Below are positions 42,279 through 50,971 of a DNA stretch of 64,000 nucleotides, in pieces (position 1 is the stretch's first letter; the number at the start of each line of letters is the position of its first letter). The notes under the pieces were generated by a model. That model saw nothing but the letters and a program-made list of their open reading frames with translations, did not search any database and had not been told where the DNA came from. The position numbers and the translations under genes were made by a program. Source of the DNA: Hungatella sp. UBA4396 (GTDB lineage: Bacteria > Bacillota > Clostridia > Lachnospirales > Lachnospiraceae); NCBI GenBank assembly GCA_002389905.1, contig DGRE01000071.1:227839-291838 (forward strand), in the 5' to 3' direction.

Positions 42279-44042
42279 TTAAAATTCAAGAGGAAGGGCA
42301 ATGGTAATCATAGTATACTGGTCCAGCTCACTTTCAATGGTGAGCCCGTAATCTTCCCCATAGACCAGTTTCAGCCGCCGGTCCACGTTTGGAAGACCGA
42401 TTCCGCTCATATTGCTTCTGGTTACCCGGGAAGTATCGGTTAAAAGCTTTTCCATATTTTCAGGAGATATGCCGATGCCATTGTCCCTGACGGTCAGATA
42501 AAGCACACCGTTTTCTGCGAAAACATGAATCTCAATAAGCCCGTTTCTTCCGCTGGGCTCAATTCCATTGAAGATGGCATTTTCCACAATGGGCTGAAGG
42601 GTCAGCTTTACAATCTTGGCATCATACAGCTTTTCCTGGTCAACCTGGGTGGTTACATCAAAGAGCTCAATATACCTGATTTTTTCTATAATAACATAAT
42701 TCTGGAGAAAATCCAATTCCTGACGGAGAGTCACCTTTTCATTAAAGCCCTTTGCCATGTTTTTAAGCAGGGAGGAAAGGGCGGTTACCACCTGGACAAT
42801 GCCGCTGTTTTTCTGCATAATGGCGATCCATTTGATGGAATCCAGGGTGTTATAGAGAAAGTGCGGGTTGATCTGGGCCTGAAGCATTTTGATTTCAAGG
42901 TCCTTCTTTTCCTTCTCGCTCTGGACTCTGGTTTCCAAAAGACCGGAAATCCGGTTGGACATCTGATTGATCTGTTTTCCGATGCTTCCGATCTCATCGT
43001 CTGTTTCAATGGACTGATCCGGCTCAAAGTTTCCGAGAGAAATAAATTGCAGCCGCTTTTTCAACCGTCCGATGGGTGCGCTTAACTGTCTGGATATGAA
43101 CCAGGACAGGGTCAGTCCTATGGCAATGCAGAAAAAGAAAACGAGGAAAATCGTGCCACTGATCATGCCGTGATCCAGATTTAAGCTGGACAAGGGAAGT
43201 ATCTGAAAGAAAATCAGGCCGCTGACCGACTGCTTCTGGTAGGAAATGATGCAGTCCTTTCCGGCCAGATTAGTGCGGAAGCTGCCGCCGGTTTCTTTGG
43301 TGTTCTTTAAGGTTTCCATTAAACTGGAAACCTTAAAGGAGTCCCCGTTGACGGAAGAAATAATAGTTCCGTCTGAGGTTGCCGCATAAAGAATCTGATT
43401 TTCTCCCATACTTTCCAGTGTATCGGAAAACAGGCGGGGAGAAATAGCTATAAAAACCCATGCATCCTCCGGATTTCTGACTGAGGCATATTTTAAGGGC
43501 CTTAACAGGGGAAGAAGCTTGGGCGTGTTATATTTTGTGATGGAAAAAGGGTTGTCCTCCAGGGAGAGGAGGTACTGGGTGTTTTCCTTGGAAAGCAGAT
43601 CGTGAAACCAGGGAGCGCTGACAATGTCATTGACATCGTTGTGAGAACCATATGCAAATCCGGCCTGCAGGATCACTTCATTATTATATAATGCAATTTT
43701 GTAGATGTATTTGCTGTAGCCTGAAATTGCGCACAGATCCTTCAGCACGTCGGAGGCATATACGCTGATATAAGATAATTCATTGTTTTCTGACCGTTTA
43801 ATGGCAGGAGCCGAAAACAGGGATTTTCTTTCCGCGCAGGTGACAATGATATTGACCATTTCTTCATAAGCCACTTCCATTCGGTCGGAGAGAATCTGGA
43901 TCTGGCTGAGGGAATTTTCGGTTTCATTTTGAACCGCATCCCTGTAATAGGAATGGTAGTTGTAAAAGCTGACGGCACAGGCAATGCTTATGACGACCAG
44001 AAGATTATATAAGAGCAGCCTGTATTGAAAGGTACGGGGCAT
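42279..44042 (-). CDS. YesM-type sensor histidine kinase
   Basis: A 587-aa membrane kinase. TM1 at ~8-30 (LLLYNLLVVISIACAVSF), a ~250-aa extracellular dCache-like sensor, TM2 at ~290-312 (GTIFLVFFFCIAIGLTLSW), HAMP, then His_kinase (phospho-His394 in NPHFLYNTLDSIKW) and an HATPase domain (DNGIGISPENM, GIGLPNVDRRL). GAAAGGA precedes the ATG. First gene of the - strand operon kinase-regulator-maturase. Confidence 0.92.
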   Translation of the reverse strand: MPRTFQYRLLLYNLLVVISIACAVSFYNYHSYYRDAVQNETENSLSQIQILSDRMEVAYEEMVNIIVTCAERKSLFSAPAIKRSENNELSYISVYASDVLKDLCAISGYSKYIYKIALYNNEVILQAGFAYGSHNDVNDIVSAPWFHDLLSKENTQYLLSLEDNPFSITKYNTPKLLPLLRPLKYASVRNPEDAWVFIAISPRLFSDTLESMGENQILYAATSDGTIISSVNGDSFKVSSLMETLKNTKETGGSFRTNLAGKDCIISYQKQSVSGLIFFQILPLSSLNLDHGMISGTIFLVFFFCIAIGLTLSWFISRQLSAPIGRLKKRLQFISLGNFEPDQSIETDDEIGSIGKQINQMSNRISGLLETRVQSEKEKKDLEIKMLQAQINPHFLYNTLDSIKWIAIMQKNSGIVQVVTALSSLLKNMAKGFNEKVTLRQELDFLQNYVIIEKIRYIELFDVTTQVDQEKLYDAKIVKLTLQPIVENAIFNGIEPSGRNGLIEIHVFAENGVLYLTVRDNGIGISPENMEKLLTDTSRVTRSNMSGIGLPNVDRRLKLVYGEDYGLTIESELDQYTMITIALPLEF

Positions 44043-44303
44043 TGTCAGAATTCCTTTCTTTCCTTAATATAATCCTATCATATCTTTTCTTCAGCAGAAA
44101 TTCAATGAAATCAAAACCAATCTTAAATAAATATAAGAATCTGAAAAAAATATATTTTTTTTATAAGTATGAACCGTTCGGGGCGAAAAAAATAATAGAA
44201 TTATGCAAATCGTTCATTTTGATTGGAATAAAATTCTGGTAATATTGCATTATAACGAACACATGGTTATGTGTTTCTTACAAAAAAGGGAGGTTTTAGT
44301 ATT

Positions 44304-45647
44304 ATGAGGTTAAAACGGATTTTAGCTATCACATTAGCAGCCGGAATGGCAATGACATCTTTGACTGCATGCGGCGGCGGAAAAACTGCAGAGACAACTG
44401 CAGCAGACCAGACAACAGCAGCTGGGAAAGCCGAAGAAACAACAGCAGGGGGTTCAGGAGAGAAGAAAGTTCTTTCTGTTACAACCTGGGATAATGACAC
44501 ATCACCACAGTTCCAGGCAGTGATCGATGCTTACATGGAAGCAAATCCTGACGTGGAAATCAAGATCATTGATACATCAGCAGATGAGTACAATAACTCT
44601 CTGGGAATCAGCTTATCCGCAGCACAGCCTGATCCGGATATTATCTGGGTAAAGGATATGGGTTCCATGCTTCAGATGGCAGACAAGAAACAGCTTCTTC
44701 CTCTGGAGGATTTTATGAAAGCCGACAATTTTGACTTATCCGTATACAACGGTGCAGCAGAACAGCTTCAGTACAACGGAGTGACTTACGGTCTTCCTTA
44801 CCGTTCTGACTGGTACGTTTTATACTATAACAAAGATCTTTTCGATGCAGCAGGAGTGGAGTATCCTTCCAATGATATGACATGGGAAGAGTATTATGAA
44901 CTGGCAGCTAAGATGACTTCCGGAGAAGGAAGCGCTAAGGTATACGGAACTCACAACCACACCTGGCAGGCACTTGTTACTAACTGGGCTGTTCAGGATG
45001 GAAAGCACACCGTTGTTGAAAAAGATTATTCCTTTGTAAAGCCATGGTATGAAGCAGCCGTTAAATTACAGGATGATGGAGCTATCCAGGATTATTCCAC
45101 ATTAAAGACTGCAAATATTCACTATTCTTCTGTATTTAAAAATCAGCAGGCAGCTATGATGCCTATGGGTACCTGGTTCATCGCAACCATGATCCAGTCT
45201 CGTGCAGCTGATGAAACCTCATTTAACTGGGGTGTTGCAAGAATTCCTCATTCTGCTGACACAGAAGCAGGATACACAGTAGGTGCTCTTACACCAATCG
45301 GAATCAGCGCTTACACGGATGAGCCTGAATTATCCTGGGATTTTGTAAAGTTCGCATCCAGCGAAGAAGCAGCAAACATTCTGGCACAGCAGGGCGTATT
45401 TACCGGAATCCAGACAGAGGAATCCTTAAAGACCATAGCATCAGCAGAATTCTTCCCAGAGGGAGAAGAGAATGTAGAAGCGCTGTCTTATACACACTAC
45501 TCATTTGACCGTCCTTTAGATCCTCAGATCGAAGAAATTCGTAAGGTGCTCGATGAAGTTCACGAAATGATCATGATCAAGCAGTACAGCATTGATGATG
45601 GAATCAAAGAACTGAACGAACGTGTAGCAGAGATCAAAGGCTGGTAA
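44304..45647 (+). CDS. Sugar ABC transporter, substrate-binding lipoprotein
   Basis: A 447-aa SBP_bac_1 protein. Signal peptide with lipobox LTAC (Cys near 24) and a Thr/Ala/Glu-rich linker. The mature domain includes VTTWDNDTSPQFQAVIDAYMEANPDVEIKI, LPYRSDWYVLYYNKDLFDAAG and PMGTWFIATM, usual for oligosaccharide binders. AGGAGG-like site (GGGAGGTTTT) sets the ATG at 44304. First gene of the importer, divergent from the kinase gene with a 260-bp control region. Ligand inferred to be a sulfated sugar from the sulfatase in the operon. Confidence 0.9.
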   Translation: MRLKRILAITLAAGMAMTSLTACGGGKTAETTAADQTTAAGKAEETTAGGSGEKKVLSVTTWDNDTSPQFQAVIDAYMEANPDVEIKIIDTSADEYNNSLGISLSAAQPDPDIIWVKDMGSMLQMADKKQLLPLEDFMKADNFDLSVYNGAAEQLQYNGVTYGLPYRSDWYVLYYNKDLFDAAGVEYPSNDMTWEEYYELAAKMTSGEGSAKVYGTHNHTWQALVTNWAVQDGKHTVVEKDYSFVKPWYEAAVKLQDDGAIQDYSTLKTANIHYSSVFKNQQAAMMPMGTWFIATMIQSRAADETSFNWGVARIPHSADTEAGYTVGALTPIGISAYTDEPELSWDFVKFASSEEAANILAQQGVFTGIQTEESLKTIASAEFFPEGEENVEALSYTHYSFDRPLDPQIEEIRKVLDEVHEMIMIKQYSIDDGIKELNERVAEIKGW

Positions 45648-45660
45648 TTATTACAGTCTG

Positions 45661-45702
45661 GAGAGCGCCTGTTTAATCAACTGAACAAGGCGCTCTTTTT
45701 AT
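45661..45702 (+). terminator. Attenuating hairpin between binding-protein and permease genes
   Basis: AGAGCGCCT pairs with AAGGCGCTCT (one bulge) and ends in TTTTT. Lying inside the operon, it probably stops part of the transcripts so that more binding protein than permease is made. Confidence 0.7.
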
Positions 45703-45746
45703 GAAAAATTTATGAAAAAAACAGGTGAAAAGGAGGTAAATCCTGT

Positions 45747-46664
45747 ATGAAAGAAAATAAAAAAGGATTGACATCACGTCAGAGAAAGGCTATCCGAAGT
45801 AACCTGATAGGTTATTCCTTTATTCTGCCAAATTTAATCGGATATGCTATATTTGTTTTTATTCCGGTGATTTTCTCATTCGTTTTAAGCTTTATGAAGT
45901 GGGACGGTTCCCAGGCACCCATGGAGTTTGTGGGGCTTAAGAACTTCCAGCAGATTTTCGGAGATAAGATATTTGTCCAGTCATTTTTCCATACCATTCA
46001 GTATGCACTGCTTACAGTACTGCCCACATTGGTACTGGCGCTTTTGCTGGCAGTTCTTTTGAATAACAAGTTAAAGGGAATCGCCATTTTCCGTACGGCT
46101 TTGTATTTCCCTTACATTGCTTCAATCGTGGCAGTGGGTGCGGTGTGGAATATGCTGTTCCAGCCTGATTTCGGACCAATCAATGAATTCCTGAAATTTA
46201 TCGGGCTTTCCAAGCCCCCCAGGTGGGTGGTTGATGTGAAATGGGCTATGGTAGCCATTTCCGTGGTCAGCGTATGGAAATATATGGGATATTATATGAT
46301 CGTATATCTGGCAGCCCTTCAGGGAATCTCCGGTTCACTTTATGAGGCGGCAGGCATGGATGGAGCCAACGGCTGGCAGAAGCTTTGGTATATCACAGTT
46401 CCCATGCTGACTCCCACCACATTTTTCGTACTCATTATGCTGACCATTCAATGCTTTAAGGTATTTGATCTGGTATACGTCATGACAGGCGGAGGCCCGG
46501 GAAATGCCACAAAGACATTGGTCAATTACATTTATGAAAAGGCATTTACAAGCTGGCAGTTAGGCCCGGCAAGTGCGGGCGCCATTATTTTGTTTGCTGT
46601 TGTATTGGTGATTACCCTGGTACAGTTTGCAGGTGAAAAAAAGTGGTCCAAAGATATGATGTAG
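45747..46664 (+). CDS. Sugar ABC transporter, permease 1 (MalF/UgpA type)
   Basis: A 305-aa inner-membrane protein with six spans. EAA loop near residue 210 (YEAAGMDGANGWQKLWYITVPML) contacts the ATPase; no ATPase gene is in the operon, so a shared MsmK-like ATPase elsewhere is expected, as is common in Firmicutes. AAAGGAGG lies before the ATG. Confidence 0.92.
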   Translation: MKENKKGLTSRQRKAIRSNLIGYSFILPNLIGYAIFVFIPVIFSFVLSFMKWDGSQAPMEFVGLKNFQQIFGDKIFVQSFFHTIQYALLTVLPTLVLALLLAVLLNNKLKGIAIFRTALYFPYIASIVAVGAVWNMLFQPDFGPINEFLKFIGLSKPPRWVVDVKWAMVAISVVSVWKYMGYYMIVYLAALQGISGSLYEAAGMDGANGWQKLWYITVPMLTPTTFFVLIMLTIQCFKVFDLVYVMTGGGPGNATKTLVNYIYEKAFTSWQLGPASAGAIILFAVVLVITLVQFAGEKKWSKDMM

Positions 46665-46676
46665 GGAGGAATGGCG

Positions 46677-47504
46677 ATGACAACAAAAACAAAGAATTTA
46701 AGACTGTTGCTGTATATAGGATTGATTGCCTTATCCCTTTTTATGCTGGTTCCTTTTTACTGGATGGTGATCTCTTCTTTAAAACTGAATAAAGACGTAT
46801 TCTCCATTCCTATGAAATGGTGGCCTGATACTCTTCATTGGGAGAACTATAAGACTATCTGGGCAAAGCTGCCCCTGGTAACATTCTTCTTTAATACGGC
46901 AAAGCTGGCAGTTGTTACTACAATCATTCAGCTTGCTACCAGCTGCTTTGCTGCTTATGGTTTTACAAAGACCCGTTTTAAGGGCAGGGATTTAATCTTC
47001 CTTATGTACGTTACCACCATAGCAGTGCCCTGGCAGGTTTATATGATTCCCCAGTTCATTCTGGTTTCCAAGATGGGCCTTAACGATACACATCTCGGAC
47101 TGATCCTGATGCAGGCGTTTTCCGCCTTTGGTGTGTTTCTGATCCGCCAGTTTTATATCAGTATTCCAGATGAGCTGTGTGAAGCGGCCAGAATTGACGG
47201 TTTAAATGAATACGGAATTTTTGCCAGGGTGGTATTCCCTCTTGGAAAACCGGCTATGGCAACTCTGACCATATTTACCTTTACCAACGTATGGAATGAC
47301 TTTATGGGTCCGTTGATTTATTTAAAGACAAAAGAACTGAAGACCATTCAGCTGGGAATCCGTATGTTCATATCCCAGTTCGGAGCGGACTACGCATGGA
47401 TTATGGCGGCTTCCGTATGCTCCCTGATTCCGGTAGTTATCGTATTTTTATCATGCCAGAAGTTCTTCGTAGAGGGCGTTGCTGCCAGCGGAATCAAAGG
47501 TTAA
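46677..47504 (+). CDS. Sugar ABC transporter, permease 2 (MalG/UgpE type)
   Basis: A 275-aa permease with six spans and EAA loop CEAARIDGLNEYGIFARVVFPLGKP. Two ATGs compete (46671 and 46677); GGAGG at 46665-46669 is 1 nt from the first and 7 nt from the second, so the second is chosen. 12 bp after permease 1. Confidence 0.92.
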   Translation: MTTKTKNLRLLLYIGLIALSLFMLVPFYWMVISSLKLNKDVFSIPMKWWPDTLHWENYKTIWAKLPLVTFFFNTAKLAVVTTIIQLATSCFAAYGFTKTRFKGRDLIFLMYVTTIAVPWQVYMIPQFILVSKMGLNDTHLGLILMQAFSAFGVFLIRQFYISIPDELCEAARIDGLNEYGIFARVVFPLGKPAMATLTIFTFTNVWNDFMGPLIYLKTKELKTIQLGIRMFISQFGADYAWIMAASVCSLIPVVIVFLSCQKFFVEGVAASGIKG

Positions 47505-47529
47505 ACAGACTGGAGAAAGGAGAAGAGGA

Positions 47530-48918
47530 ATGAAGAAAAATTTGTTATATGTTTTTGCGGATCAGTGGCGGGCACACGCGGCAGGATACCAGAATATGGA
47601 TCAGGTGGTAACCCCCAACATTGATTCCTTTGCAGAGGAAAGCATGCGTTTTACCAATGCATACAGTACATTTCCTCTATGCTCTCCCCACAGGGCCTCC
47701 CTGATGACCGGGAAATATCCGTTCCAGGTGGGGATGTGGACCAACTGCAAGGTAGGCCTGGAAGAAAAAATCATGTTAAAGCCTCAGGAAACCTGCATCG
47801 GCAATGTACTGAAAGAAGGAGGCTTTGAAACCGGTTACATCGGCAAATGGCATCTGGATGCTTCAGAGTGCAATTTCACTTCCAATCCGGCTTCCGGTGC
47901 AAAGGACTGGGATGCTTATACGCCGCCGGGAGAGAGAAGACAGGGCTTTGATTACTGGCTGTCCTACGGCGCTGATGACGAGCATCTGGACCCTCACTAC
48001 TGGCAGGATGATGAAAAACAGATCAGGCCGGGAAAATGGTCTGCTGAGTTTGAAACCGACAAAGCTCTGGAATATATGGAAAACAAGGCAAAAGAAGAAC
48101 AGCCCTTTGCTTTATTCCTATCCTATAATCCGCCCCATCTTCCCTATGAACTGGTTCCTGACCGGTATTATGAGAAATTTAAGGACTTAGAAATCCATTA
48201 CCGGGACAATGTGCCGGAGGAAATGCGGGAAAAGGGCGGTCTTTTGGAAACCCGGACCAGACAGTATTTTGCAGCAATTTACGGCATTGATGAGCAGTTT
48301 GGAAGAATCCTTCAGTTTTTAAAAGACAATCACATGGAAGAAAATACCCTGGTTGTTTTGTCTGCGGACCATGGAGAAATGCTTGGCTCCCATGGCCTTA
48401 TGAGTAAAAACATCTGGTATGAAGAATCCATTCATATACCCCTTATGATACGCCAGAAAGGAAGGATCAAACCGGGATACAACAACGCCATCTTTGCCAG
48501 CCCCGATCACATGCCCACCCTTTTGGAGCTGCTGGACCTTCCCATACCGGATACCTGTGAGGGCTACAGCCATGCAGGCGGAATGTTCGGACTTGATGAG
48601 AACCAGCCCCAGGATATGTTTATCTGTTCCTATCCGGGATCAGCGGACATGGTTAAGGCGTTTTCCGATCAGGGTCTGACTCATAAAGCATATGGGTGGC
48701 GGGGAATTAAAGATAAGCGCTATACTTATGTCATAACCAACGGCTACGCTCCGGGAGAGCCTCAAAGGGAATATCTCTATGACAGCAAAGAAGACCCCTA
48801 TGAGAAAAATCCCAGGCAGGTGGAACCGGACTGTGAAAGTGAAGAAATTTTGGCATACCGTTTAAAGCTGAAAGAGTATTTAGCCCGGACAGGCGATCCT
48901 TTTTTGTGGAACCGGTAA
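47530..48918 (+). CDS. Cytoplasmic Cys-type sulfatase
   Basis: A 462-aa alkaline-phosphatase-fold sulfatase. Formylglycine motif LCSPHRASLMTG places the modified Cys at residue 51 (C-x-P-x-R). Other active-site parts: FADQW with the metal Asp, GYIGKWHL and SADHGEMLGSHG. No signal peptide, so it acts in the cytoplasm after import by the preceding ABC transporter. The Cys needs conversion by the maturase encoded in the divergent operon. AGGAGAAGAGGA precedes the ATG at 47530; the upstream ATG-less extension reads into permease 2. Confidence 0.92.
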   Translation: MKKNLLYVFADQWRAHAAGYQNMDQVVTPNIDSFAEESMRFTNAYSTFPLCSPHRASLMTGKYPFQVGMWTNCKVGLEEKIMLKPQETCIGNVLKEGGFETGYIGKWHLDASECNFTSNPASGAKDWDAYTPPGERRQGFDYWLSYGADDEHLDPHYWQDDEKQIRPGKWSAEFETDKALEYMENKAKEEQPFALFLSYNPPHLPYELVPDRYYEKFKDLEIHYRDNVPEEMREKGGLLETRTRQYFAAIYGIDEQFGRILQFLKDNHMEENTLVVLSADHGEMLGSHGLMSKNIWYEESIHIPLMIRQKGRIKPGYNNAIFASPDHMPTLLELLDLPIPDTCEGYSHAGGMFGLDENQPQDMFICSYPGSADMVKAFSDQGLTHKAYGWRGIKDKRYTYVITNGYAPGEPQREYLYDSKEDPYEKNPRQVEPDCESEEILAYRLKLKEYLARTGDPFLWNR

Positions 48919-48943
48919 ATCAATTCAAATAGACCCTGTATTT

Positions 48944-48976
48944 TACCATCGGCATTTTTGCCGGTGGTATTTTTCT
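48944..48976 (+). terminator. Terminator of the sulfatase operon
   Basis: TACCATCGGCA pairs with TGCCGGTGGTA (two G-T-type pairs) around a 4-nt T loop, followed by TTTTTC. Confidence 0.75.
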
Positions 48977-48999
48977 TTTCTGGCTTTTACGTAATAAAC

Positions 49000-49028
49000 T
49001 GGACAGATGTTTTTCGGGCATATATAAT
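49000..49028 (+). promoter_or_regulatory. Predicted promoter of the HPr paralogue
   Basis: TGGACA (49000-49005), 17 bp, TATAAT (49023-49028). Near-consensus sigma-A promoter giving a ~65-nt 5' leader. Confidence 0.6.
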
Positions 49029-49098
49029 GATGTTAAATTTATCTGTAGTTTCCTGATGTTATTTTTATCAAATGTGCAGCCGTGTACAGGAGGAGAAG

Positions 49099-49362
49099 AT
49101 GAAAATATTTCATTATACAATAAGAGAACCATATGGAATTCATGCAAGACCGGCAGTCATGCTGGCCGGAGAGAGCCGGAAATATAACTGTAAAATTACA
49201 GTTTCGTGTGAGGGACAGACTGCTGATGCTTCGGATATGATAGCAGTAATGGGATTGAATATACAATTTGGTGATAGAATCATGATGGAGTTTACCGGTA
49301 TTGAGGAAGATCAGGCTTATAACGGGATGAAGGATTTTTTACTTAACAGCCAGATTTTTTAA
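49099..49362 (+). CDS. HPr-family phosphocarrier with Asp at position 46
   Basis: An 87-aa HPr. The catalytic GIHARPA motif puts His at residue 15 as in Bacillus HPr, so PEP-dependent phosphorylation looks possible. Aligned without gaps to Bacillus HPr from GIHARP onward, the regulatory KSIM (Ser46) is SDMI here, giving Asp46. A S46D change is the classic mimic of Ser46-phosphorylated HPr, so this paralogue could act as a constitutive CcpA co-effector or as a poor PTS donor. GGAGG lies 6 nt before the ATG at 49099. Monocistronic, with its own terminator. Confidence 0.85.
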   Translation: MKIFHYTIREPYGIHARPAVMLAGESRKYNCKITVSCEGQTADASDMIAVMGLNIQFGDRIMMEFTGIEEDQAYNGMKDFLLNSQIF

Positions 49363-49415
49363 CTCAAGCCGTTGCTTGAGTCCGGTAAATCCGGCATATA
49401 TATTTGTTTTGATTT

Positions 49416-49471
49416 TGGGCTCTGCCTTTTTAATCTGAAGATTCGGTTAAAAAGGCAGAGCCCATTTTTTA
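49416..49471 (+). terminator. Strong terminator after the HPr gene
   Basis: An 18-bp perfect stem (TGGGCTCTGCCTTTTTAA with its complement) and 13-nt loop, followed by a T-run. The rest of the 366-bp gap to allC shows no gene; it is AT-rich and carries the allC control region. Confidence 0.85.
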
Positions 49472-49728
49472 TGCCAATAAGATGTTCTGCCTAAAAAATA
49501 TAAAGTATCCGTGTAAAAATGAAAAAGTTGATGCAAAAAAGTTTAGAGATTGAAAAATAATTAACAATATGTTCAATTAAACTGCCATCAATCAAAAGGT
49601 TATTGTGCTAAATATACAAAAAGTAAAAAGCGGATTATCTCATTTGGCTGATGTATTATGGAGAAAATATCTTTACAATAAAAGCATAGATTCGAATCCA
49701 TAGAAAAAAGGTTCAGGAGGTAGCGCAA

Positions 49729-50958
49729 ATGGATATTTCCGTCAATGAAATTAAAGAGATATTGGATTGGATGTCTTCTTATGGGAAAAACGAAGCCGGG
49801 GGTATGACAAGACTTCTGTATTCCAAAAGCTGGCTTGAGGTGCAGATGGCTCTGAAAGAAAAGTTTGAGGAGATAGGCATGGAGGCCAGGTTTGACGAAG
49901 TAGGAAATTTATATGGAAGACTGGTGGGAACGGAACCGGAATCCGGTACAGTTGCTACAGGCTCTCATGTAGACACGGTAGTCAATGGAGGGAACTTAGA
50001 CGGACAGCTTGGAATCTTCGGGGGATACTTAGCGGTGAAAAGCCTGCTGGAAACCTGGGGAAGGCCGAAAAAGAACCTTGAGGTCATTTCCATGGCAGAG
50101 GAGGAAGGGAGCAGATTCCCCTATGTTTTCTGGGGAAGCAAAAACCTGTTTGGTTTAGCTAAGAAGGAAGACGTTGAGAATATCACGGATTCAGAAGGAA
50201 TCAAATTCGTGGATGCCATGCGCGGGTGCGGATTTGACTTTAAAAAGGATGCAGACACTTCCATGAGTGATGTGAAGGCGTTTGTAGAGCTTCACATAGA
50301 ACAGGGAAATACCCTTGAGATGGAAGGCAAATCCGTAGGAGTTATCACAGGTATTGTAGGGCAGAGAAGATATAACATCACCTTAAAAGGCGAGGCAAAT
50401 CATGCCGGAACCACCCTTATGAAATACAGAAAGGATGTTATTCAGGTATTTGCCGAAATTGTCACTGATTCCTTAAAGAAAGCAAGAGCCATAGGAGATC
50501 CGCTGGTTTTGACCTTTGGCAAAATTGAGGTAAAGCCCAATACCGTAAATGTAGTTCCGGGAGAAGCTTTGTTTACCATGGACTGCCGCCATACGGATAA
50601 GGAGCTTTTGAAAAGCGTTACAAGTGAGCTGGAAGAAAATATGAAGCAGATTGCCGGTAAATATGGAGTGGCAATTGAAATTGACCTGTGGATGGATGAA
50701 CAGCCTGTACCAATGGATGAAGAAATGATCCGCCTGATCGAACATGTATGCAGGGAAAAAGGGCTGAACTACCGGATGATGCACAGCGGTGCAGGCCACG
50801 ACTCCCAGATCATAGCGCCAAGGATTCCCACAGGCATGCTTTTTGTCCCAAGCATCAAAGGAATCAGCCATAATCCTGCGGAGAGAACAGAACTGTCTGA
50901 CTTAAAGCAGGGAATAGAAGCCTTAAAAGCATCTCTATATGAATTATCTTATAAATAG
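49729..50958 (+). CDS. allC: Allantoate amidohydrolase / M20-family ureido hydrolase
   Basis: A 409-aa metallopeptidase-fold enzyme. Motifs: GSHVDTVVNGGNLDGQLGI (first metal His/Asp), EEEGSRFPYVFWGSK (catalytic Glu pair), ELHIEQG, an interdomain lid and GHDSQ near the C-terminus. These match AllC, which opens allantoate to ureidoglycine plus ammonia and CO2. Context (allE and allD next) supports this over beta-ureidopropionase or carbamoyl-amino-acid hydrolase. AGGAGG precedes the ATG. First gene of the purine catabolic cluster. Confidence 0.85.
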   Translation: MDISVNEIKEILDWMSSYGKNEAGGMTRLLYSKSWLEVQMALKEKFEEIGMEARFDEVGNLYGRLVGTEPESGTVATGSHVDTVVNGGNLDGQLGIFGGYLAVKSLLETWGRPKKNLEVISMAEEEGSRFPYVFWGSKNLFGLAKKEDVENITDSEGIKFVDAMRGCGFDFKKDADTSMSDVKAFVELHIEQGNTLEMEGKSVGVITGIVGQRRYNITLKGEANHAGTTLMKYRKDVIQVFAEIVTDSLKKARAIGDPLVLTFGKIEVKPNTVNVVPGEALFTMDCRHTDKELLKSVTSELEENMKQIAGKYGVAIEIDLWMDEQPVPMDEEMIRLIEHVCREKGLNYRMMHSGAGHDSQIIAPRIPTGMLFVPSIKGISHNPAERTELSDLKQGIEALKASLYELSYK

Positions 50959-50971
50959 AAAAGAGGACACT

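Noticed and set aside
44150..44250. Possible CcpA (cre) site TGCAAATCGTTCA ahead of the sulfated-sugar importer
   Set aside because: It is one base short of the cre spacing and lacks the central CG symmetry, so it is not reported as a site.
49363..49728. Possible riboswitch ahead of allC
   Set aside because: Apart from the HPr terminator, no conserved aptamer-like fold or second terminator could be seen.
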